A stretch of 19,787 bases of DNA, taken from contig JACQHV010000045.1 in the NCBI GenBank assembly GCA_016198885.1, positions 1 to 19,787 on the forward strand, given 5' to 3'. Both the position numbers and the translations under genes were made by a program. Positions 14,374-19,787 of the stretch are shown here, piece after piece. The notes under the pieces are model-generated. The model was not told the DNA's origin. It worked only from the letters and a program-made list of their open reading frames with translations, and made no database searches. Position 1 is the stretch's first letter. Every line of letters begins with the position of its first letter. Source of the DNA: Gammaproteobacteria bacterium. GTDB taxonomy: Bacteria; Pseudomonadota; Gammaproteobacteria; Eutrophobiales; Eutrophobiaceae.

Positions 14374-15185
14374 GCGGACCAGCCGCATTACGAGCCTCCC
14401 TGGAACGTATCTTTGCCATCGTGCTGCGCTATCTGTATCTGTTGCGTGGCTCCTGGCCCCGCATCCTTGAACAGGCATACTGGCCAACGGTGCAGATGAT
14501 CATTTGGGGTTTCATCACACTGTTTTTCGTAACTAACAGTACCTGGGTCGCGCAGGCTGTCGGTGTGCTTCTCTCTGCGGTGCTGCTCTGGGATGTCTTG
14601 TTTCGCGCACAACTCGGTGTATCCGTCGTATTCATGGAAGAGATGTACGCCCGCAACCTGGGGCATCTCTTCGCCAGTCCCTTACGACCATATGAATTGA
14701 TCGCGTCGTTGCTTATCATCAGCTTGTTGCGGACCTTGATCGGCGTAGGTGCGGCCGTCCTGCTCGCCATTCCGCTCTACAAGATTTCTTTGTTTACCAT
14801 GGGACTGCCGCTGCTTGCTTTCTTCACCAACCTGTTGATCTTCGGCTGGTCGATTGGATTGATGATGTGCGCCCTGTTGTTGCGTTACGGACTCGGCGTG
14901 GAAGGCCTGGCCTGGGCTTCAATCTTCGCCCTGGCGCCGGTCAGCGGCATTTATTATCCGATCTCCACCCTCCCCGGATGGCTGCAGACCGTTGCCTGGT
15001 GGTTCCCGAGCAGCTACGTATTCGAGGGCATGCGCGCGGTGCTGTTTCAACAGGCGTTCGATCAACCTATGTTTGTCAAGGCGGCGGCGCTCAATGGTGT
15101 GTATCTGATCCTGGGAACGCTTTCCTTCTTCTGGGTTTTCCGGATTGCCCGCCAGCGCGGTCTGCTGCTACAGATGGGAGAATAA
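14370..15185 (+). CDS. ABC-2 type transporter permease
   Basis: A 271-residue inner-membrane protein with about six hydrophobic helices, translationally coupled to the ATPase by a 4-nt overlap. It shows ABC-2 permease features: an N-terminal amphipathic segment ending in WPRILEQAYWPTVQMIIWG, a cytoplasmic stretch FMEEMYARNLGHLFASPLRP (about 89-108) that acts as the coupling region in the family, and PVSGIYYPISTLPGWLQ (about 191-207) before the last helices. NodJ/DrrB-like exporters share this layout. Substrate is unknown; candidates include lipids, polysaccharides or small toxic molecules. The next genes are two tiny ORFs after a 69-nt gap, with no terminator visible between them. Confidence 0.9.
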   Translation: MSGPAALRASLERIFAIVLRYLYLLRGSWPRILEQAYWPTVQMIIWGFITLFFVTNSTWVAQAVGVLLSAVLLWDVLFRAQLGVSVVFMEEMYARNLGHLFASPLRPYELIASLLIISLLRTLIGVGAAVLLAIPLYKISLFTMGLPLLAFFTNLLIFGWSIGLMMCALLLRYGLGVEGLAWASIFALAPVSGIYYPISTLPGWLQTVAWWFPSSYVFEGMRAVLFQQAFDQPMFVKAAALNGVYLILGTLSFFWVFRIARQRGLLLQMGE

Positions 15186-15254
15186 CGTTTCTGGATCAGC
15201 TCTTTTACTTACCAATAACCATCCCATCAAACAACATTTTTCAGTAGTCGCAGT

Positions 15255-15374
15255 ATGGATGAAAAACATCGATGGATTATCCGGTTACAGGAAAACGTAC
15301 CTGTCCATATTGGCGTATACTTCAGTAGAAACTACACCAATAATTTATACACGCTAAAAAGGAGGCAACCATGA
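15255..15374 (+). CDS. Possible 39-residue small protein overlapping next gene
   Basis: An ORF starts at ATG 15255 and ends with TGA at 15372-15374, overlapping the next gene's ATG (15371) as ATGA. The product begins MDEKHRWIIRLQENVPVHIG and continues with YFSRNYTNNLYTL, a balanced protein-like composition with a basic end. The next gene's ribosome-binding site lies inside its last codons, as in coupled operon genes. Against it, there is no clear Shine-Dalgarno of its own and I recognise no family. A longer unrelated frame crosses the same stretch but lacks supporting signals. Confidence 0.4.
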   Translation: MDEKHRWIIRLQENVPVHIGVYFSRNYTNNLYTLKRRQP

Positions 15375-15607
15375 CTTACCGTGACATGTCAGAAATGACA
15401 CGCATACAGTATCTCCGCAGCGAGATCGTTGTATCAAATACAATCTATGAAGCGGCAACGCAAATCCTTTCATCTTTTATTATGAGCAAGCAAATATCTG
15501 ATAAAAACCAGGCAGAGGTGATGGCAAAATCAGTTAAACTTGCGCTCGAACTTGCAGTCACAACGGATAAGCACATGTCTGCATCTGACGCTCCGGTAAA
15601 ATTCTGA
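15371..15607 (+). CDS. Hypothetical 78-residue protein
   Basis: The ATG is preceded by a very strong Shine-Dalgarno (AAGGAGG, 15359-15365). The product looks soluble and mainly helical: an N-terminal polar part (MTYRDMSEMTRIQYLRSEI), a helix around residues 20-40 rich in small and hydrophobic residues, and a lysine/alanine helix about 45-67 (AEVMAKSVKLALELAV), with a short disordered end. No cysteine, signal peptide or recognisable domain is present. It may be co-translated with the 39-residue ORF that overlaps its start. It is convergent with the DedA gene, with 37 nt between the stops. The strong ribosome-binding site makes expression likely; function is unknown. Confidence 0.65.
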   Translation: MTYRDMSEMTRIQYLRSEIVVSNTIYEAATQILSSFIMSKQISDKNQAEVMAKSVKLALELAVTTDKHMSASDAPVKF

Positions 15608-15634
15608 ATAAAATCTGACGGAGAATTTAATCTG

Positions 15635-15653
15635 GCTTCCCGGTTCAGGAAGC
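15635..15653. terminator. Short hairpin between convergent genes
   Basis: GCTTCC (15635-15640) and GGAAGC (15648-15653) form a 6-bp stem around a 7-nt loop, overlapping the DedA stop codon. There is no proper T-tract on either strand, so termination is only a possibility. Confidence 0.25.
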
Positions 15654-16289
15654 GTAACCGCGCTTCTGGCGGATGTATTCATACACCATCGGCATGATGG
15701 AGATAATGATGATCGCAAGAATGACAGTTGAATAGTGTTGTTTGACCAAGGGCAGATTACCGAACAGATAACCACAATAAATCAGACCGGCGACCCAGAT
15801 GATACCGCCCGTTACGTTGTAGATCAGAAACCGCGCATAACTCATGCGTCCGATACCAGCCACAAATGGTGCAAACGTGCGGATAATGGGGATAAAACGT
15901 GCAAGGATGATAGTCTTGCCACCATAGCGTTCGTAAAAGCGATGAGTACGGTCCAGATATTCCTTTTTGAAGAACCGTGCGTTTTCTTCGTAAAAGACCT
16001 TTGGACCCAGCCATGCTCCAATCCAGTAGTTCACTGTGTCACCAAGAATTGCAGCAATGCAAAGCAATACGCAAAGCGCATTAACATCCAGCGCGCCTGC
16101 AGCAGCCAATGTACCGGCAGCAAAGAGTAGTGAATCACCTGGTAATAATGGAGTGACGACCAGGCCGGTTTCACTAAATATGATGATAAACAGCAAGGCG
16201 TAACTCCAGGCGCCATATTGTGCGACCAGTTCCGGAAGGTGCTGGTCCAGGTGAAGGAAGAAATCAAAAACCAGTGAGAGCAGGTCCAT
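15645..16289 (-). CDS. DedA family (SNARE-associated) membrane protein
   Basis: A 214-residue inner-membrane protein of the DedA/VTT family, whose members are linked to lipid-carrier scrambling, envelope integrity and proton-motive-force homeostasis. Landmarks are E40-TG (40-42), PLLPGDSLLF (47-56), GDTVNYWIG (83-91) and the arginine-containing RFIPIIRTFAPFVAG (131-145) on the second re-entrant region. Several hydrophobic helices follow (about 155-178 and 187-205), with a basic tail. It starts 14 nt after the kinase-fold gene with no obvious Shine-Dalgarno, so it may be translated by read-through from the C1-cofactor operon or sit there by chance. Nothing in the sequence connects it to cofactor synthesis. 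Confidence 0.92.
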   Translation of the reverse strand: MDLLSLVFDFFLHLDQHLPELVAQYGAWSYALLFIIIFSETGLVVTPLLPGDSLLFAAGTLAAAGALDVNALCVLLCIAAILGDTVNYWIGAWLGPKVFYEENARFFKKEYLDRTHRFYERYGGKTIILARFIPIIRTFAPFVAGIGRMSYARFLIYNVTGGIIWVAGLIYCGYLFGNLPLVKQHYSTVILAIIIISIMPMVYEYIRQKRGYAS

Positions 16290-16303
16290 GCTTTATATGC
16301 ATT

Positions 16304-16966
16304 TCAACAAGCTGTTTGTCTGTCTATTTCAATGTCAAATTTCTTAACATGTTGTATTGCAATTTTAAAGCATTCAGGTAATTCATTTTTGCGAAGCATA
16401 TTATGAAAAACAGGAAACTGATCATGAAATAACCACCAGAGTTGTATTTCGGTAGACATGGTTAAATTTGCAAATCCTTTATCCAGCATTCCATGCCTGG
16501 CTAATTCTTCAATTGAACAATGATCCTGTTTTGGTTTAACTGATTTGACAAGGACAAGATGTTCGCTGTTAAGTTGTTTGGCGAGCCATAACGACAGACT
16601 GTCTGAGGTATATTCCCAGCTTGCGGGGATATTGTGATTTGTAGCAATCATATCGTAAGGAAACCATATTGGAACTTTACTAAATTTGATCGCATCCTTG
16701 ATTGCCTTTATCGAATTCGCAGGACACAGGCGTGATTCAAGTGACAATAACATCAATCCGTATTGCTCCATTGCCCTGATGGCCATTTGATGCGCTGTAT
16801 TATCATCGAAATGCCATTTCGTCTGGGCTCGCCGCACCAGATCTGCAAATATTCCTCCGCCTGGAACAAGAGCGACTTTTCCACCACCATGTTCTGCGAG
16901 CAGTGTTAACCATTCCGGCAAATACCGGGAATTCATCAGGCTGCCGCCGAGTTTAACTACCCACAT
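16304..16966 (-). CDS. Amino acid kinase family protein (MfnE-like) of C1-cofactor operon
   Basis: A 220-residue protein with the amino acid kinase fold. It has VKLGGSL (4-10) at the phosphate-binding start, VPGGG (34-38), SWEYTSDSLSLWLA (116-129) around the nucleotide/substrate site, and LVLVKSV (137-143). ATG 16966 is chosen because the conserved WVVKLGGSL begins there and AGGGA precedes it. The frame stays open upstream to 17203 but lies within pabB and shows no homology. It overlaps the end of pabB by 14 nt. In archaea the related MfnE phosphorylates an aminomethylfuran phosphate in methanofuran synthesis, and bacterial relatives lie in methylotroph H4MPT/methylofuran clusters. The same step is the likely but untested role. 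The C-terminal region (about 145-220) is Cys- and His-containing and less conserved. Confidence 0.8.
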   Translation of the reverse strand: MWVVKLGGSLMNSRYLPEWLTLLAEHGGGKVALVPGGGIFADLVRRAQTKWHFDDNTAHQMAIRAMEQYGLMLLSLESRLCPANSIKAIKDAIKFSKVPIWFPYDMIATNHNIPASWEYTSDSLSLWLAKQLNSEHLVLVKSVKPKQDHCSIEELARHGMLDKGFANLTMSTEIQLWWLFHDQFPVFHNMLRKNELPECFKIAIQHVKKFDIEIDRQTAC

Positions 16967-18341
16967 TCCGTATTTCCCTGGTTTCAAGCAGGCGCAGGAG
17001 CGCTGCTGCCTTGTCATAACACTCCTGATACTCTGCCTCCATCTTGGAATCTGCAACGATGCCTCCGCCCGCCCAGAAATACATCTTTTCCTGGTAATAA
17101 ACCAATGTTCGGATGGCAATATTGCAATCCATATTGCCATCAAAACCGATATAACCGATTGAACCGCAATAGACATTGCGACGATGCTGTTCCAGCTCTT
17201 CAATAATCTCCATTGATCTTAATTTCGGTGCGCCAGTGATTGATCCTCCAGGAAAACAACCACGCAACAAATTCAGGGCATGCTGATCCGGTCTGAGTTG
17301 TCCACATATCGTACTGACCAGATGATGAACAGTGGCGAAGCTTTCCAGTGCAAAGAGTTTCGGGACAGAAATCGATCCGGTAATGCAGGTCTTTCCCAAA
17401 TCATTTCGTAACAGATCGACGATCATAAGATTCTCTGCCCTGTCCTTTTCACTTTCCAGCAGTTCCACCGCCAGGGCCCTGTCTTCATAAGCAAATGGCG
17501 ATCTTCGTCTGGTACCCTTGATTGGTTTTGTTTCTACCAAACCATTCGTCAACTTGAGAAACCGTTCAGGAGATGAACTCAATATCGTTCCATCCGGTAT
17601 ATTAAAATAACAGGAAAATGGTGCAGGATTCATCTGTCGCAAACGCAGATAGGCATTCCAGGGATCACCGCTGACATCGGCCATAAACCGTTGCGCCAGA
17701 TTGACCTGATAACAATCTCCTTCCCGGATATAATGTTTAATCTTTTCAAAGGCACGTGCATAGGTGGTCAAATCCAGATTGGACTTGACTTCCGATCGGG
17801 GAACAAAATTGGCCGGATGACGGGCAACCCTGGTTTGAAATAAACCCAGTAATTCCTGCCAGCATGTGAAGGTATGCTCGTCTCTACCGCGTCCCATGAG
17901 CCAGGATCTTCGCTGATGATGATCAACAATCACTGCCCAATCATAGAGGCCGATAGCCATATCGGGAATGTTAATATCATGCTCCGCGATCTCTGGCAGA
18001 TGTTCGATACACCGTCCAAGGTCATAAGCGAAATAACCTATTGCCCCACCACAAAACGGCATACCGGATAAATTTTCTTCCTTATCTCCAAGCAAGGATA
18101 TCAGCAGGTGAAATGGATCATCACATGAAAATGCTTGTTTACCGGCGTATTTGCTGATTAAGGTTTCTTTGCCATAAGTTTCCAATGTCATGTAGGGACG
18201 GCCTGCAATGATGTCATAACGACCGGCATCAGTATGCGGGAAACCGCTATCGAGAAAAATACTCCACTGTTCTGCAGCAATGCAGTCAAACAGAGTAGAT
18301 GAATCGCGTTGGTATGGTAATTCAGTTAATTTGACGCTCAA
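16953..18341 (-). CDS. pabB: Aminodeoxychorismate synthase component I PabB
   Basis: A 462-residue chorismate-utilising enzyme. PabB aminates chorismate to 4-amino-4-deoxychorismate, the precursor of 4-aminobenzoate. Landmarks are ELPYQRDS at the start, SSSPERFL (255-262), PIKGT (273-277) with Lys275 (the PabB signature, where anthranilate synthase has PIAGT), ENLMIVDLLRNDLG (303-316) and GCFPGGSITGAPK (361-373). There is no fused PabA amidotransferase or PabC. The start is a TTG at 18341: no ATG is near, the conserved ELPY lies seven residues in, and TTGA overlaps the stop of the upstream gene by 4 nt. In this operon the 4-aminobenzoate would feed the beta-RFAP step of tetrahydromethanopterin synthesis as well as folate. 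Function is confident; the dedicated cofactor role is inferred. Confidence 0.93.
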   Translation of the reverse strand: MSVKLTELPYQRDSSTLFDCIAAEQWSIFLDSGFPHTDAGRYDIIAGRPYMTLETYGKETLISKYAGKQAFSCDDPFHLLISLLGDKEENLSGMPFCGGAIGYFAYDLGRCIEHLPEIAEHDINIPDMAIGLYDWAVIVDHHQRRSWLMGRGRDEHTFTCWQELLGLFQTRVARHPANFVPRSEVKSNLDLTTYARAFEKIKHYIREGDCYQVNLAQRFMADVSGDPWNAYLRLRQMNPAPFSCYFNIPDGTILSSSPERFLKLTNGLVETKPIKGTRRRSPFAYEDRALAVELLESEKDRAENLMIVDLLRNDLGKTCITGSISVPKLFALESFATVHHLVSTICGQLRPDQHALNLLRGCFPGGSITGAPKLRSMEIIEELEQHRRNVYCGSIGYIGFDGNMDCNIAIRTLVYYQEKMYFWAGGGIVADSKMEAEYQECYDKAAALLRLLETREIRNVGS

Positions 18342-19390
18342 GCCGTAATCCTCGCAATCTGGGCAACTGCAACCGCTGCCGCAGATCTCGCCGCATGCGC
18401 CTTGACTTCAGTTGTTGCATCGAGAATATCTGAAAAATCCATATATTTCATCCCGCAACGCCGTGCTAATTTTCTGATCAGAAACCGTCCCGCGCCAGCA
18501 CCAACCAACGTTGTTAATTGCTTGACAATATCCCGTGATTTTATCTGGTAAAAAGCATCCTGGATTTTTTGTAATTGTGTATCAGCAATATATAAAGCGA
18601 TGCTTTGCCATTGTGTAACCTCCCCTTCCTCATCCATATCAGAACCCAAAATCCTGGCCAGGCGACGTGCGCTATCAGCCAGTTGCTTACCGGCACCATC
18701 TGCAGGAACCATCATATCATCCTCTTCCTGTAGTTCCCCCGTTAACCGATAGATGTCAGCCATTGTGGCAAAATTCTCAGCAACAAGAGGATGCCATTCC
18801 CCTTCATGGGGAACTTTATTCACCACCGCCATTACCGGCGTGCGAACAATACCGGAATAGACAAGCTCACTATGGTGCAAACGTTCATAATCAGAATACC
18901 CACGATTCAAGAGTTCACCTTTACAGAAAGGAATAATATCCGTTGTAGTACTGCCGATATCGATCAGGATCCCGTCATGCAATTTACCGGCAACAAAACA
19001 CGCCGTAGCATGCCAATTGGCAGAAGCAATTTCAGTAACGTAGTTATTTGCCAGAGCCGGACTTATCCATCCTGTCTGTCCGGCATAATATTGGGAGCTG
19101 TTCTTATTCAGAAACAGAGACAATCGTTCAACAAGCAATCTGATACCGGAACGGCGGTCCTTGAAGATATCGGCCAGTTCTGCAGTTGTTGTTATTGAAT
19201 GTTGTACGGCGCACTTCGGCAAGTATTTTTTTGCATTGAACAAGGCCTCATCCAGGACATGTAATCCCCGCCAGAGTGGGGAGGGAAATTGTGATGCACA
19301 GACAACATGTCCAGCTGGATCAACATGCGCCATTTTAAGATGTGCACCACCCACATCCCAGCCGATATATGCATTAATTGCCATTGTCAT
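18338..19390 (-). CDS. H4MPT-linked C1-transfer pathway protein (TIGR03123 type, hydantoinase A/oxoprolinase-like)
   Basis: A 350-residue protein with an actin-like ATPase fold related to hydantoinase A/oxoprolinase. Motifs are IGWDVGGAHLKMAHVD (9-24), a first phosphate loop, IDIGSTTTDIIP (143-154), a second, and LVGAGAGRFLIRKLARR (295-311), an adenosine-type motif. The family (TIGR03123, named from memory) is found only with tetrahydromethanopterin-linked C1 metabolism in methylotrophs and methanogens and has no firmly known reaction. The start ATG at 19390 overlaps the upstream ATP-grasp stop as ATGA. A second ATG two codons in is possible. The stop overlaps the pabB TTG start. It is the strongest marker that the host has, or had, H4MPT-dependent formaldehyde oxidation. 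Confidence 0.88.
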   Translation of the reverse strand: MTMAINAYIGWDVGGAHLKMAHVDPAGHVVCASQFPSPLWRGLHVLDEALFNAKKYLPKCAVQHSITTTAELADIFKDRRSGIRLLVERLSLFLNKNSSQYYAGQTGWISPALANNYVTEIASANWHATACFVAGKLHDGILIDIGSTTTDIIPFCKGELLNRGYSDYERLHHSELVYSGIVRTPVMAVVNKVPHEGEWHPLVAENFATMADIYRLTGELQEEDDMMVPADGAGKQLADSARRLARILGSDMDEEGEVTQWQSIALYIADTQLQKIQDAFYQIKSRDIVKQLTTLVGAGAGRFLIRKLARRCGMKYMDFSDILDATTEVKAHAARSAAAVAVAQIARITA

Positions 19391-19787
19391 TCCAACCTGA
19401 TTGTGACTGGCACATAGTTTACCTCATGCATATCCGGGAATCGCCCGGTTTGACAGAGCGAGAGTATCCATTCCGCCGGATTCCGGCCCAGTGATTCACG
19501 TATGCCGGCATATGCTGTGGTTAAGCGCGGATTAACCTCAACGACCACAGGACCAGAATCAGTGATGATCAAATCCACCCCGACATAACCTGCCAGGCCA
19601 TTTATCGATCTGGCGACTGCTGTCACGATTGCATCAAATTCATGCACATACTGCCTCAAACCATTGACGATAACGCCCTTGAATTGACCCTTGCCATCAA
19701 TGAAATCAAATAACTGCTGATTACAGGATAACAACCTGGTTTGCCCTTTGTGGCATAAAAAGGAAACGCTTGCCGGAATGCCCACGA
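19387..19787 (-). CDS. ATP-grasp ligase, C-terminal part (gene runs off right edge)
   Basis: About 133 codons of an open frame continue past the window's end; the internal Met near 19785 is not a start. The readable part holds the catalytic end of an ATP-grasp domain: GLAGYVGVDLIITDSGPVVV, then EVNPRLTTAYAGIR, in which the Glu and Asn bind Mg-ATP. The NPRLTT pattern matches the ATP-grasp group that includes archaeal MfnD (tyramine-glutamate ligase of methanofuran synthesis) and bacterial methylotroph cluster proteins. Glutamate ligation in methylofuran synthesis is a reasonable inference. It overlaps the next gene by 4 nt. The N-terminal and central ATP-binding lobes are outside the window. 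Confidence 0.8.
   Translation of the reverse strand, partial: VGIPASVSFLCHKGQTRLLSCNQQLFDFIDGKGQFKGVIVNGLRQYVHEFDAIVTAVARSINGLAGYVGVDLIITDSGPVVVEVNPRLTTAYAGIRESLGRNPAEWILSLCQTGRFPDMHEVNYVPVTIRLE

Noticed and set aside
16967..17203. N-terminal extension of the kinase-fold protein
   Set aside because: The extension is another frame of pabB. The family's conserved start WVVKLGGSL begins directly at ATG 16966 with a ribosome-binding site.

Overview
The window reads as chromosomal DNA from a methylotrophic or formerly methylotrophic proteobacterium. The strongest evidence is at the right edge: a tightly overlapping minus-strand operon of an ATP-grasp ligase, a TIGR03123-type H4MPT-linked C1-transfer protein, PabB and an amino-acid-kinase-fold protein. 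This matches the tetrahydromethanopterin/methylofuran cofactor clusters of methylotrophs. Class I PHA synthase, a minimalist bifunctional PutA and alanine dehydrogenase fit a beta- or gammaproteobacterium. The species cannot be named from this sequence.

Left region (1-7183, plus strand): a copper/metal-handling island. It starts with the C-terminus of a multicopper oxidase, then a small Met-rich membrane protein (309-623). A decayed copy of the 5' end of a YHS-domain copper ATPase follows (626-770). Next comes a block that looks inserted: an AT-rich merR gene (987-1442), a remnant reading frame, a carboxymuconolactone decarboxylase/AhpD-like gene (1669-2280) and a small membrane protein (2422-2703). 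After the block lies the intact Cu+ P1B-ATPase (2755-5085), preceded by a tail fragment of the 309-623 gene. The two junctions (602-770 and 2732-2892) are diverged copies of one another, so the block sits between reciprocal truncations. Four more envelope genes follow the ATPase: a lycopene-cyclase-fold protein, a small two-helix protein, a His-rich DUF2933 protein and an ICMT-like methyltransferase. The array ends in an AU-rich hairpin. Two FNR/ANR-type boxes (230-243 and 828-841) suggest oxygen- or redox-linked control.

Middle region (7176-15607): phaC and putA on the minus strand, apparently separate transcription units. Divergent from putA is ald, encoding an alanine dehydrogenase with an unusual arginine-rich coenzyme-specificity loop. 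A two-gene ABC-2 exporter (13609-15185) and two tiny ORFs overlapping by ATGA (15255-15607) follow.

Right region (15645-19787, minus strand): a DedA-family membrane protein lies 14 nt downstream of the C1-cofactor operon, whose genes overlap by 4, 4 and 14 nt. PabB would supply 4-aminobenzoate for the pterin cofactor. The ATP-grasp and kinase-fold proteins resemble methanofuran-pathway enzymes. The ATP-grasp gene continues past the right edge. I saw no tRNA, rRNA, CRISPR array, transposase or integrase.
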